Positions 35,420-48,077 of a DNA stretch of 64,000 nt are shown here, piece by piece. This stretch comes from Pyrrhosoma nymphula (Eukaryota; Arthropoda; Insecta; Odonata; Coenagrionidae), in the NCBI GenBank assembly GCA_963573305.1, contig OY754331.1:16340868-16404867 (forward strand). Reading direction: 5' to 3'. The first letter of the stretch is position 1; every line of letters begins with the position of its first letter. The notes below the pieces were generated by a model. It was not told the DNA's origin and ran no database searches. It worked only from the letters and a program-made list of their open reading frames with translations. A program made the position numbers and the translations under genes.

Positions 35420-35925
35420 ATCCCTTGAAAGTGATCCACTTGAAGGACGTCAAATGAAAACATAGAGAAAGTTCCCAATATGGTGTTGATCGATCGGCGA
35501 TTGAAGATGTTTGAGATGGCTGAGGCCGGAGGCATATCAGAAGAAAGAGTACGGTGCACATTGCATCATGAATTTCAATAAAGAAAGGTTCATGTAAAAT
35601 GGATGCGGCCTTTGTTGAATGCTGACCAAAAACAAATGCGTGAACAAAGTTTACAACAAGTATTGGACAATTTTCATAATAATTCAACCGATTTGGTGCG
35701 CCGATTTGTTACATTGAATGATACTTGGATTCACCACTGCATACCAGAAACAAAATAGCAATCAAAGCAGTAGGTGGTCGGTGGCTTAGCAATAAAAAAG
35801 GTAAAGTTAATTTCATTTGCCGGAAAGGTCATGACCAATGTTTTCTAGAGTAAAAAAGGGATTATTTTTATTGATATACTTAAAAAGGGTAAAACAATAG
35901 CTAGCAAGTACCAAGCAAGCAAGCA
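35420..35925 (+). pseudogene. Decayed mariner-family transposase fragment
   Basis: Plus-strand frames give, in mariner order: DPLEGRQMKT, MVLIDRRLKMFEMAEAGGISEERVR, KWMRPLLNADQKQMREQS, LVRRFVTLNDTWIHH (in the place of the DETWIHH catalytic patch; the first catalytic D is replaced by N here), then after a gap KVMTNVF and GIIFIDILKKGKTI. Several stops and frameshifts are present and the C-terminal catalytic D/E region is not recognised. The flanking terminal repeats were not found. Confidence 0.85.
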
Positions 35926-36429
35926 ATAAGGGTCCAGAAGGACCTATTGAATCAAATTAAATTCATAAAATTAGTCCTGGATTTCAAATTTTTAAAAAAT
36001 CATCTCTCAGTCCGAGAAATATATTGTTGCACTAAAAGTGGGCTACATTGAAAATGAAGTTCATCCTTGAACTAAGAAGTAGTCTTTCTAAGTCAGGCCG
36101 AGAACTTTTAAATTTGCCCTTGTGTATTCAAATTTTACTCTATGCTTATAAACCACACTTTAACACAAACTGCGGCCTGTTTAAGAAATCTATACTGTCC
36201 GCTAAGCAATTGAACACACATTTCATTACTTTATGCCACCCGATACCTTTCCTTTATGATTCCTTTGAGTAGTGAGTAATATTAATAAAAAAAACAAATA
36301 GGTAGCAACTAATGTAAAATTTCCATTATTTTTTGCGTTCTAAACTAGTTGACCATTAATGGACTCACTATTGATTCCATATCGGATACATATTGAAATC
36401 GAGCATGCTTCAATTGATCCCATCAATGA

Positions 36430-36820
36430 TTACTTTCCCTTGCACTCTCTCAGAGCTCCAACCCGAAGGTTAGTTTTGATAGGTGGGAGTAGAGCTCACC
36501 CCCGTAGATTACAATCCATTGGCGTGTGAAATTCGCACATTCAGCGTAGGCGGGCCAGATAGTTCCTTTTCCTGGGCCACCTGCGATTTGCCACGAAGTT
36601 CTGACACCCAGATAGTCGCACCACGAGGATTTTTTGAGTGGGTGAGAGAGAGTGAGAAAAATGACTTCGTGGCCAAAATTCTTCATCTAGAAAGAAAAGG
36701 ACGCAGGATGGACTCACTGGAGCAGATGAAGATAAGGAAACATCTGAAAGAAGACTACCTCTTGAACGAGAATATTTTTGAAAATTATTCTCCCCTCTTA
36801 GATCGTTTAGATCCCTCTTA
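36430..36820 (+). pseudogene. Retroelement ORF tail, possibly GIY-YIG-type
   Basis: The first part, 36430-36605, is a dispersed repeat: it reappears inverted at 59835-60000 with the same blocks (CCCGAAGGTT, GAGCTC, CCATTGG, GTTCC.TTTCC, GAAGTTCTGAC or variants). The second part encodes KILHLERKGRRMDSLEQMKIRKHLKEDYLLNE and ENYSPLLD, which resembles the C-terminal KGRxMDxLExxxI stretch of GIY-YIG-bearing retroelements. The earlier domains are missing. Confidence 0.45.
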
Positions 36821-36850
36821 GATCTCTTAGATCCCTCTTAGATCCTAGAT
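36793..36850 (+). repeat. Short tandem array of TTAGATCCCTC
   Basis: Four to five imperfect units of a CTCTTAGATC(C)-type repeat immediately precede the long TIR element. Confidence 0.8.
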
Positions 36851-36861
36851 ACTTTCCTTTA

Positions 36862-37917
36862 GGAGGTTCGGTGGTTTTACTCAACTTTAGAGAATTTGAT
36901 GAAACTTGCTGGAAACATTAATTTGGTTGTCTTAAGGCTACCTAAATTTTTTTCAGAATTATTTGCCCCAGATTTCTTAATCTTAAGTTATGGGAACGCA
37001 AGGCTTTATTCATAAGAAACAACCTTATCTCTTTATTCAATGCATAATAATTTATATCATCGATAGAAAAATGTATATGTAACAGATTTTAACTCCGAGC
37101 GCTTGAATAAATCCCTCGCGCGCGTTGCAGATCGTGTGAAATAGAGTATTTGCACACTTTTGGGAAGTGACATCTAAAAAATCTATCGATACTTCATACG
37201 CTAAATTTTCATTCTGACGCTCGAGAGGCTTTTCGTTAATTTTTTATTTGCTAATAGAATCTAATAAATTATTATTGCGCCGAAACCATGGTCCGCCATG
37301 TTTTGTAGGCTCTGACGTCATCTACCTTAGTCGACCATTTGTTGATTTGGAGATTGTGTGACTGTGTAGTCTTAGCGTGTGGACGAAACTTTAGCTATTA
37401 ATTAGCAAATATCGAAATAACTTCGAAAAGGCAAATACTATTTCACTCTCAACGCACAGCTAGGCTATTTCGCTTCTGCTAATATGGGAGATGACGTCAC
37501 ACTATGAAGAACCAATGTTTGGGCGTTTAGACCTAGGCAATTTCGATGCTAAAACAATGCATATTAAAAGCTATTTATTAAATTAATTAGTTAGAATTAT
37601 ACCTTGGTATTTCGTACGTGGCATTTCGAAACCAAACACTACTCGCTATAATAAATTTCAACAAAATACCTCACTTACGCAAATACTCTATTGGCACCAT
37701 TTGAGTAAGGTATTTCAACGTGGATGCATAACTTGCAAAATGCAGAAGAAAAGGCATAAAAATCCGTATAATTTCATGTCCAATTCTCGATCAAATATCT
37801 TAAAAAACCTGCGGTTAATAATTCTGAAAATTTGCAGGTAGCTTTAAAACCGTGTTATTAATGGTTTCAGGAAGTTTCATTAAATTCTCTTAAGTTGGGT
37901 GAAACCACCGAACCTCC
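36862..37917. mobile_element. 1,056-bp DNA transposon-like element with ~150-bp TIRs and TTA duplication
   Basis: Both ends read GGAGGTTCGGTGGTTT inward. The inverted similarity continues for about 150 bp (GAATTT(G/A)ATGAAACTT, GCTACCT, TTCAGAATTATT). The element is flanked by TTA at 36859-36861 and 37918-37920. A 3-bp TTA/TAA duplication is the hallmark of PIF/Harbinger. No transposase ORF is seen, so it is non-autonomous. The centre (37250-37560) contains two GACGTCA sites and AT-rich inverted pieces around TTTGCTAAT. Confidence 0.8.
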
Positions 37918-38033
37918 TTAACCTAGACCCTTACGCATCCTTCCCATCTTAGTCATAGCCCTTCCTGAATTGCTACCTCTCCCAAAACCCCTTCACGCCC
38001 CCTTCCCTAACACCTGCAGTAAGGCTCATTTCT

Positions 38034-38320
38034 TACCCAAAGAACAGAGTATATTCAGAGGGGACAGAAGCGGTGGGTTCCTTTGATGTTTTTAAATGAG
38101 GAATGCGCGCCGCGGCCATGTTCTCAGTAAGTTACCATCGGCGAAAATTTAAAATTATAACTTTTACACTTCTAATCGTCTCTACTTCACTCGAACTACA
38201 TGGCGTAACTCGCCGTATCCACCAGTTTTAACTTACTGAGAACATGGCGGAAATGCGCATGGGTGATTACAACTTAAAGCGCCCCCGGTCGCCTCTGTAT
38301 ATGCTCTGTGCCCAAAGTCC
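38034..38320. repeat. MITE-like palindrome
   Basis: 38034-38133 and 38232-38320 are imperfect inverted copies. The innermost 20 bp (GCCATGTTCTCAGTAAGTTA) are perfectly inverted; further out both carry ACAGAGTATAT/CAGAGG. The spacer is about 100 bp. Superfamily not determined. Confidence 0.75.
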
Positions 38321-38561
38321 ATCTATGCAACCCCTCCACCCCTAACCCCCTCCCCTCCCCCTCTTCCTCCAACACCAGCCTTCCTCCCCCTTCCCACTGC
38401 CTTCCTTTCCTCCCAACACTCACCCAGTTCATGTAAACATTTTCTGTTCTTGACTAGAAAATGTACCTGAAGATATCCCATGTGCGATGAAACCCGTTCT
38501 AATAAATAAAATTCATGGTGAAAGTTACATATTTTCAGTGATTCTGTCGGTGAGGAGGAGG

Positions 38562-38635
38562 AGGCTTCACCCGGATTTGAACCCAGGACCCTCCGGTCGG
38601 TAGCTCAGCGCTCAACCCACTATGCAACCGCGACG
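38562..38635 (-). repeat. tRNA-like sequence (SINE head)
   Basis: The minus strand contains an A-box-like TTGCATAGTGGGTTGAGCG and a perfect B box GGTTCAAATCC (38573-38583) at tRNA spacing. The acceptor and anticodon stems do not pair well, so a functional tRNA is unlikely. Confidence 0.5.
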
Positions 38636-38699
38636 AAATATATATAAAAGGGTCGATACGTTCAACTCCAATTCGTGGTACATGAGGGACGCATCCATT

Positions 38700-39100
38700 T
38701 CGGGTGTGAAAGGCACCGCCAGCCCAGGGGAGGGGGGGGAGGAAATAGCCCCCTCCCCTCCCCTCTCCCCTTTAGGCGATTGGAGCGATGAATGAACCCA
38801 CCCCCCCCTGTCTACTCGGACGCCATTTTTCATTCCTCACTCCCTCACGCCCTCACATTCACTCACTCACCCACTCGCCGTTTCGTGAAATCCGTCGAGA
38901 GATACAAATTCGCGATTCGCCCACGCAAACACCGAACGGCCCGCACCCCCATTGTCCGTCCACGCACGGAGGAATGATTACCACGCCCCCCTCGCCTTGT
39001 GATGTCCCTCCTCCGCTCAAAAAAATAACAGCGTTGATGCGAATACCGGCACGCATAGTACCACAGAATAAAACCTTGTCCTAAACGGGAGGGCAAAGGA
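38700..39100. other. G/C-tract and CpG-richer stretch
   Basis: A GGGGAGGGGGGGGAGG run with adjacent CCCCTCCCC at 38726-38770 could form a strong hairpin or quadruplex. Overlapping ORFs on both strands here are compositional. No gene recognised. Confidence 0.45.
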
Positions 39101-39158
39101 GACTGTTTGATATCAGGGATCTTTCGGGGTTTGCACCGGGTAGTTAGGTCCATGGCGG

Positions 39159-39225
39159 CCAACGTTTCGATGCTCGAGTCGAGCATCGTCCTCAGGGCAG
39201 AGGTGAGGGCTCACCTCTGCCCTGA
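39159..39225 (-). repeat. Hammerhead-like palindrome, copy 3, with adjacent 15-bp perfect hairpin
   Basis: On the minus strand (39195 to 39159): CTGAGGA, C, a nearly perfect 9-10-bp GATGCTCGA/TCGAGCATC hairpin, GAAACG. Immediately beside it TCAGGGCAGAGGTGA (39192-39206) and its exact complement (39211-39225) form another hairpin. Confidence 0.6.
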
Positions 39226-39747
39226 TCAATTCAATATGATCAATAAGGACAAAAAAAGCGAATGACTAGAAATAATTCGAACTTAATAATACCATGCCAT
39301 AGAACAACTGGTTACAACAAATCATTTTATATAACATCTTGTAAATTGTGGAATTCTCTTCCTCAGAATATAAAGACGTTGACATCAGTGTATGTATTCA
39401 AGAGAGCTCTGAAAGAGTATTTATGTTCTAAATATTAGTATATAAAATGTAACATTTACTTATTTATTTGTTTTATTTTTTGTAAATTATTTAATATTAG
39501 TGGCTGTTTATACAAAGCATTGTAAGTGTTATGCCTTTAATCTTTTTATGTAATTTTTCCAGAGACAATACCAACCTCTAATATTATGTCTCCTGCATGT
39601 CGTTATGTAGCTATTACTTTATTACTTTACGTTGTTTGTAAATCTTATCAGCAGCTTAAAATATAAATATATGTAAATGCCATGTACTTGTGCTCCATGG
39701 GGTTATATAGTAAGAGTAAATAAACTTTATCTTATCTTATTTTATCT
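39226..39747 (+). pseudogene. LINE C-terminus and 3' end with (TTATC)n tail
   Basis: A frame ending at the TAG at 39436-39438 reads CKLWNSLPQNIKTLTSVYVF and KRALKEYLCSKY, the classic final residues of a CR1/L2/Jockey-group ORF2 (WNSLPxxI...FKxxLKxYL). An AT-rich 3' UTR follows, ending AATAAACTTTATC and repeats of TTATC. The 5' part is absent. Confidence 0.8.
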
Positions 39748-41097
39748 TTGGCGAAAAAATTAACTGAAAATAAATGAAGTGCGAATTTTCACGTAGGAGT
39801 CATAGATTCCTTGATTTTAATATTTGTGAAGTCGTCATGTTTGTTTTTCTGCTTTTCCTTCACTTATTAATTGTTGATTCACTTTCTTCACAGACGATTT
39901 CCATTAAAATGTGTAATCATACGTAGTGTATGAAAACCTATGCACGGTATGCATAATTTTGATGATTTAAGCATAGAAATGCATCACAGGAGCGTAAATT
40001 ACATACATTTTCACATTAACTAACGACTCAAAATTAGTCCGATGGCTCAAAAATATTTTTTTACTTCAAAAAAGTAAATGTATCCGGAGTCTAATATTCA
40101 ATTTTTTCAATCGGTTTTCCTAAATATATTTTGGTTCCAGCGAGTACCAAATTTCTGAATGAAGTTGAAAATGGAATTTTAATTCATATCTTCCCTATTA
40201 AGTAAAATTTAATTATTGTTTTCTTCAAGTATCACGCTCTTTATACCTTTCAGCAACCCCCCAGGATTGCAGAATTTATTTTCCAGATATTGCCCAACAC
40301 CAGCGTCTAGAGCCATAATTTAAAGTCTTATTCACGCTGTAGAGGATTTCGATCAAATAGTACGATTTTAAGTCCTAAAATTACTATGCGTTTTTTTATG
40401 CATAGGTATTTGTGTAGATGAGTTAATACCAGAATACCAGTACCAAATTATAGGTTTATCTGTCCTGTTTTATTGTACTCGACTCGAAGTTGACTCGAAA
40501 GTGAATGACCTGGAGTTTGCGTTTGCTGGCATGGTATCCACGAAGAATGTGTAGCTGTGTAGAATTTCAATTCAATCACCATCGGGAAATATTATACACC
40601 TATTAATTTCCAGATAATCTGTACTATCTAAGGGTTATTTCTTCGAATATTGGGTGCGTAAAATTTAATATTTTGTGACATCTTGCAAATTTTTCAATCT
40701 TAACTTCTAGTAAATCTGCGGTTTGACGCGCTCTTATTTAGCAAAGAAGCTCGATATTTTGAAATATTGGAACAATTAAGATCTTGATGGCACGAATAAT
40801 TTTAGGTCTCTTCCTTGAATAACAACTACAACTTCGAAGCTAATTAATCGACTATACTCGATTTTCAGCAATCGTGACACCCAATGAGTTCATATATTTG
40901 ACGTAATATTAAGCGGCGTCCCGGGTTCGCATTCGGAAAAATAAGTCCAAGGCACGTTCGTCTCAATCCCAGTTCATTGTTGCCTGTGTACCATATCATT
41001 TTTTGAAGGTATTAGTGGCGGCCGATACTTTGCGGCATTCCATTGTAGGAAAAAGTAAAAATGCTTTGCGAATTTCCATTGGAGAAATTTTATTTAT
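39748..41097. other. AT-rich non-coding stretch
   Basis: No gene recognised. A B-box-like GGTTCGCATTC sits near 40925 without a cloverleaf. Confidence 0.5.
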
Positions 41098-41660
41098 ATC
41101 ATCATCATCATCATCTGAGTAAGCTACCGGTTAATGGTAGGTTATGATGAAAGTCACAGAAAATCCAACAGACTCTTACACGTGCAGTGCCCTATCTACC
41201 CCTAGTATGTCTTTCTTCATCTCAGCGTCAGTCCTCCCTTTCTTCATCCCCTCAATAAAACCTATTCTCTTTCTCCCCCTTCCCCGCTTGACTACATCCT
41301 ACCCTCTATGACGGCCTTCCGCAAACCATCATTACCCCTTCCAGCCACCTACCCTGTCTTCCCCTAATCTCATCTATAAGTTTCCTCTCCTCATCCACCA
41401 TGTCAAGCACTTCCTCATTTGTCTTCCTTTCCGTTCAACGCACCTTCTCCATCCTCCTCCACACCCACGTCTCGAACGCCTGCAACCTATTTTCGCCTTC
41501 CTTTCTCAAGGTCTACGTTCCTGCCGCATACAATGCCACACTCCATATCAAGCTCATCACCAGCCTCTATTGTACACCTTTACTTAAGGTCCCCGTCATC
41601 AGCTCCCTTCTATTATTGGACGCTTCCTTCGCTGGCGCTATTCTACTCCCTTATTTATTT
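41098..41660 (-). pseudogene. LINE ORF2 C-terminal fragment with (GAT)n tail
   Basis: Minus-strand frames give EMWVWRRMEKVRWTERKTNEEVLD-like pieces, RRQGRWLGGV, VIEGRM, RGRKRIGFIEGMKEGRT, ending in (ATG/GAT)n at 41098-41117. These are the same blocks as in the LINE fragments at 15845-16190 and near 8000. Frameshifts are frequent. Confidence 0.7.
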
Positions 41661-42177
<517 letters not shown>

Positions 42178-42474
42178 CCCCTTCCCCTTATACATACACG
42201 TACCTACCACGCATCCCCTGCCAAAAACATCACCCCTCCCCACACGCAGAACATGGACCTAATTCTTATTGTAACTGCATAAGTTTTTAGAATTTTCTGA
42301 CCAAAACGAAGCGAGAATCACAAATGTCGCGTTCTCTTGTGTTTCACATTTTTTAACGTATAGATTGGACGTTGGCCGGTGCTCGAGGACCGAAGAAAAT
42401 GTGTAGGCTAAGTCCACGTAATTTTCCAATAAAAAACCCTGATTCTGGACCGATTTTTTTCTGTTTATAACACT

Positions 42475-42715
42475 GTCCGATATTCGTTAACGGTTTCTCA
42501 GGCTTCACACCGGGTAAGGTTATTGAAATACATCAACGTTTCGATTGAAATACATCAACGTTTCGATGGTTGACTCAGCCATCGTCATCATGATAATTAG
42601 TCAAGCGGGGATGCTGGCGGTTGTATATATATACAGCCGAAACGTTGATATATTAAAATAACCTTATCTGGTGTTAAACCCGAAAAAAACTTAACGAATA
42701 TGATTCGCCGGAAAA
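42475..42715 (-). repeat. Palindromic repeat with hammerhead-like core, copy 4
   Basis: Left arm (ATATTCGTTAACGG, ACCGGGTAAGGTTATT) and right arm (AATAACCTTATCTGGTG, TTAACGAATAT) are inverted. At 42551-42592 the minus strand reads ATGATGA, C, GATGG/CCATC hairpin, GAAACG, TTGATGTA. GTTTCGATTGAAATACATCAAC is partly duplicated just to the left (the unit TACATCAACGTTTCGAT occurs twice). Confidence 0.6.
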
Positions 42716-43699
42716 ATCTTAAATCCTTTTTTCTGTCCGATATTGTTGGTCGTTGGTCTTGTACTCAGTCTGTCCAATGGAATGATTTAGCATTCACGTA
42801 AGTGTCGAAGTATTCTCTGAATAAAGAAATGAGTTATATATAATAATATATTGAGTAATTTTTTCTATAGTTTCAAAGTATTTCATCGCTAGTTCATTGA
42901 TAATTATGTAACATGAGAACCTTTTGATTGTCGGTTGGAAAAAGAACTGTGAATTAGCTTGATGTCATTCATTTTAGTTTTAAATTGATAAAAGTGCTTA
43001 GGCTAAGAGCTCTCTAATATTTCATTTATCACATCTTTGCTTCGGTGTCATGTCGAAAGCATTCCAAACGGTCTGCGTCATCTCTCGGATGAGACAGAAA
43101 GACTACGAACCCCGCGCGCCTGAAATAAAAGGTTTCTTTCCAGCTTTTCGCAATCGCCACTAAAAACAGCCATGACTTAAATGACCAAAATGCCTCCCCT
43201 AACGGATAAAAATGGCTCCAATTATGGTCAACCAAGCAAGTAAGAATTTTACTTGTAAACAAACTTAAACTTTCCAATTTGTATCTAATATAAGAAATGA
43301 AAAGTGACTTTTAAAAATTTGAAAAAAAAACTTGACAAACAATTCGCAATAGATTACAGATTCGTTACACTAAACCTTATGGGAGTCTTCTCAATATCAA
43401 ATCACCAGTTTGTTTGGAAGATATGGTTGATTAATTATTTTTTTCATCTGTCCGAATTATTTGCTCTAGACCAGTAAGTAGTTCATTTTAAAAAAAGAAC
43501 CCGGATCAACCTCTGCTGCGTCCAATTTTTCCTCCTCTCGCATTGTTTTATTTATTTGTGGCGGCGTTGCGTGAAAATTAAATTAAAAAACGAGTCTGTT
43601 TTTTTTTCTGTTTTCATCCACCCACATGTGGATGAATGTGGATGTGGATGTGGATGTGGTCTTTCTTTTTTTCCGTCCCTCAAGCTGTGTGGTATCCTG
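42716..43699. other. Non-coding; (GTGGAT)n at ~43625-43660
   Basis: AT-rich DNA with a short imperfect GTGGAT tandem repeat. No gene recognised. Confidence 0.5.
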
Positions 43700-44110
43700 T
43701 GGTGGGGGAAGGGGGGGGAGTGAATGAATGGGGGTGGTAAAGGTGTTTTAACGGCGTCGAAAAAAACCTGTCATCGCCAATTTAACGTACACACTGTCGC
43801 CTCCATGGGTGAGAGAGTGTAGTTGGGAGGAAGGTGGGGGCATGGGGGGGTGGGGTGGGAGAGGGAGGGGGAGGGGAGAGAAAGGGAAGAGTGTCACATG
43901 CTGTGTTTGCCTTGAGAGGGAGGGAGTGGAGGGGGGGGTATCATTGAAAGTGTGTAATATAGCTATGGTGCATGGCGGGCCATTTCACTTTTTATTGAAT
44001 GGGACGGCTGGCCAGCCAATGGCGAGCAGAGATGGACAGGGAAGGGGGGGAGGTGGTTAGAGAGGATGGAGGGGGGGAGGATCAAAGGGGAAGGAAAGGG
44101 GGGGGATTTC
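43700..44110 (+). repeat. G-rich tract with many poly-G runs
   Basis: The plus strand has repeated runs of 4-9 G (for example near 43706, 43840, 43930, 44045, 44070 and 44098) separated by short spacers, which satisfies the general quadruplex pattern. The Gly-rich ORF at 43809-44060 is compositional. Confidence 0.65.
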
Positions 44111-47100
44111 GGTTCGGCCCCTATGAGGTAAGAGGAAGGTGCTGATCATTTTAAACCAGAACTTCCCCATATGAGACATACGCGCCCTAAGGGAACCCTC
44201 CTATATTTGGTAGTGGTGGAATAAAGTATTGTTGGGGCGAGACGGCTGCAGCCGCAACTGTTTCGGTCAGACAACACTGTTTCAAATAACTATTTCAAAC
44301 AACAGGTTAGTTTCGTGATCGTGCCGCAGCCACGCCGTTGCGCTCTGTGCTGTACAGAGGCAACTGAATAAGCTGAAGCTGACTGTTTCGTTTTCTATTC
44401 CGATCCTGTGGCACTGCACGCGTGGCTGCGTTGCGGTTATAAGGTGCAATTTTTAGGATTTGAATCTGTTGCAGGCGGTTGCAGGTTTATTCAGCCAATA
44501 CATGTCCGCCCATCGTTGCAGATAGAATTATAAATGAGAAGTACCTATCTTTCATGAATCCAAATGAAATTGTTATTTTATTTAAGTGAAAGATTTTTTA
44601 TTACATAGAGTACAGGACTACCAGCCAAGTTCTAACAGCGCCGATTGATCGCCTGTTGAGAGCACACCAACCTCTAGCTTTTGTTCGCAACAAGGTGTTT
44701 CACGGAACCGTTTCGTTTCTAAACTGTTTCTGTTGCGAAACTGTTGCAATGAAACTATTGTGTTCTTTTATTGCCACCACTACTATTTGGTTTTGGGCCT
44801 CGCAAAAAAAATCATCTACGTGTTACCTTTGTAGCCTCCGCGGGAGGCATGTGGTAGGGGTTGTTAGGGCCAATCGGTCGTGAAAAAAAAACAAAAGAAT
44901 GTAGAGATAGGAAGAGAGAAAGAACGAAAGTGAATTTTACGTCAACGTATTTTTTTTGTGTGCCTAGATCTGCTTTTGCTGTAGTTACAAACGGTATCCA
45001 TCTTTGGAATTTCTGTATCCATCAGTTCGGCAGTGTATGTATCTCTCGTCAATTTGCGCGACTGAATTTTTCAACAGTCGCGGAAGTATGAGTTGAGTAA
45101 CATCTTGCTTTTAAAAATAAACAGCCCCCTATCTTGGTGTTTTTTTCTCCCTCCAGCTTTATTTATTTTCAAGGGCCGTGAAAACAAGCTCAAAGGGATT
45201 TTTATCTGAAGGAAGCGACTAATTATTATTTAAAAAAACGCTCAATTGTTAGAAAATTAATGCACCATAACTTATAAATCCCTCCGAGAAATAATTAGTC
45301 TAAAAATACATTTTTATGTACATAAAGTTGGGTTATACACATTGCATAAATTCTGAGTGTTTTACGTGATATGAGCCTCTTGAAGATGTTAATGGGTGGA
45401 TAAATGAATGGAAAGAATAAAATGACCGATGAAGGCAAAGGATGGGATACATGAGGCAAAGTATGAAGGAGGTCAGAGTGAGTTCCATACGTATCCAAGC
45501 AATTTCCTCCATCTTCACGCATTCAAGCCTGAGTGGGGATTTATGGGGAGATGAAACTGTTTGGTGATAAGAGCTTGGAGTGGAGTGCTACACAAAACCA
45601 ATCTTTGGATTGGTGACTGATGACGGTGAAAAAAATTGGGCCGATAGTTATCTTGAAGTAGAAGAATATCACCCGAAATTATAAAGTTTATATCAACAGT
45701 CACCTCAGCGATCAATCATGGTGGGAAGAGTTGCGGGGAAATATTGATCAGGATGTGAACATCAAGTGTTCACAAATGAGAAAACATTGTATGATAGATG
45801 ATTTGTCAAAAAGGGACGTACATGCCATGAAGTCATATTAACAAAGAAAAATTAAGCATAGATAGTAAAAAACGCGATATTCGAAGTGAGGTAAAATTAC
45901 TATGCCAAAATGTTTATCAAACTGAGAACCAAAATTATTTCCTAATTGGGAGACAATTTATGCTTTGCTTGTATAAAATTATCGCCTGCGGATAAGTCTC
46001 TGACTTAGCGGAAGCTGAGTGTATTCAATTTATCAATCCTAAAATACTTGTTCACGCACGTATACATCATCTTTTAAATACTATAGATGTTCAGGCATTA
46101 AGGCATACTAAATTAACACTAGATATATTTTCACTAATTTATGGTCACCTTGCTTTTTCTTTTTATATCTTAATTTTTTTCATATTCAGTTTAAACATCT
46201 ACAGAGAACATAAATGATTATTATATGACATAATGTTAAAAATTATATAAATGAGAGCATACCTAACCTACTTCATCCATGGTGAAACAATTTGAAGTGG
46301 AGAGATAAGAAGATGAAGACTGGCTGGCTCGTGAAGATGGGATTCAAGGAATTGAGACGAGGAATACGTGCCGTATTTTCGTATGCTAAATACATTAATT
46401 TTTACGTACATTCGAGATGTGTGTTTGAGTGAGCGCTGCCAAACATTTGCTACTGCACTACATTGCATCAGTTCGTTGGCTTTCCGTGCATCTTAAAGTT
46501 AATATGTGCTTACGCATCTATGTTAGAACTTCGCCATCATCATCTGTCTTAATCTTACGTTTAGCTAACGAGCGACAGCACTCCATTTTTCTCGACCCCA
46601 ACCTGAATCCTTCCTAGTAATACTACATTCCTAAGATAACTCTTCGTTAGTCCTAGGTAGTTGTCCCTTGTTCTTCCTCACAGGGTCTTTCCTTCCATTT
46701 TCCTATCCCATATGTTCCTAAAAATGTTTTCTCACAGGGTGCACCCTATTAACACGGCTGTTCTTTTTTCTTTTTCAAATATTTTAGAACTTTTTAGAGA
46801 TAGAGTAATTTGGCCTCGCAGTTAATGTACGTCCAGCCATGAGCTGCCTTGAAGTGAAAATTTACAACGCATCTTATGTTAGTTAGTCAGTGAGATGCAG
46901 TTTGGTTGTTAAGCCGTAGGTCATAGAGAGTGCGAAGTTGGTTAGATTGCACTCTGGGCGTGAAACTGCACCTGACTAAACCAAAACTACAAAACCATAA
47001 GCTGAAAGAAGGAGTCGAGAAACTGAGGCTCACGAACCACATGTCACTCTTTGGTTTAGTAATTTTTAACCTGAAGCATAATTCATGATGAAGATAAAAA

Positions 47101-47229
47101 TAAAATAGTTTCATACCTAAAGTTTTGTATAGATTTTAATTACATAATGGCCACTTTTTCTTCAATCATTCAATTTCACCATCAATATCCTAAAATAATT
47201 TATGATTTTTCTTAAGATTTTCCTCATTT
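44111..47229. other. Long stretch without an assigned gene
   Basis: Scattered ORFs of 60-76 codons with no domain. CCAATCTT(T/C)GGATTG with a following GACTGATGA-like tail at about 45598 also occurs near 25950, and looks like the end of a dispersed LINE. Confidence 0.45.
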
Positions 47230-47314
47230 ATGTAAATATACTTAAGGCTCTCCAATACGTGTCCCGGGGGGAAATCTTGGCTCTTTCATCAAAAAATGTT
47301 GGCCACCCCTTGGT
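47230..47314 (-). mobile_element. Possible hAT terminal fragment
   Basis: On the minus strand CAAGGGGTGGCCAACATTTT followed by GATGAAAGAGCCAAG resembles the subterminal part of hAT elements (CAGGGGTGGCCAAC, AGAGCC). The opposite end and target duplication were not located. Confidence 0.35.
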
Positions 47315-48077
47315 CTAGACGGCCATGTACATGACCTGCTCGCATGTTAAATGTAAGCTCCTGGGGTTACTCGTAGATTCATTCGACAAAAAGACCTGCG
47401 TTCGACAACTCCTGAAAATAACTGCCGAACAACGTCGAACGTTAAAATATTCGGTGCGTAATGTCTCATGTCACAGTAAGCATGTACGGGTGCAAAGAAC
47501 TGTGTTAGCACTTCGGGGAAAAAACCTAACATCCATGAGAAATGACTCTTCGAAATACGCGAGATCGAATTTATACGCGCAGGTGTTAACGTCATTAGAA
47601 ACACGTTGGAGCCATTCTTTCACGTGAAGACCCTCTTTATCTTTTATCCAGGATTAGAGTGGAGGACTTTTGAATGTTTAATGATGGGCTAAGGGAGGTG
47701 TTGGGGGGTGGAAGGGGATGATTTGAGGGATCTGAGGGCAGGGATCGTGGTTTGGGCAATGTGAGTGGGACGGGAGGAAGAGGGGGGGTGGGGGGAGGAG
47801 AGGGGTTATTTTGGGATTAAGGGAAGTGATGTTTTTTTTCGGAGCAAAATTCAACTCGTCGTTTGGTGCAAGGGCGTGGTCCTAAACCCCCACCACAAGG
47901 ATCGCCACCTGTAACAGGTGATTACGAGGTGATGAATGAATGTGACGTCACCGCGGGAAACGTTGGGGTGTGGGTTTGGTGGTAGGGTAGGGGTTGGGGG
48001 TGGGTTGAATGGCAGGGGAAGGTTTAGGTTAAGCACTGCGAGTATTACCTCGTAGCAACTAACGCGTTAACATATTT
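47315..48077. other. Non-coding; CG-rich-ish ORFs and G-rich tract at 47690-47830
   Basis: Overlapping 85- and 100-codon ORFs on opposite strands at 47325-47627 have no recognisable domain. 47690-47830 carries many G-runs. Confidence 0.4.

Noticed and set aside
47325..47627. Opposed 85- and 100-codon ORFs
   Set aside because: No recognisable motif in either frame; probably repeat-derived or chance.
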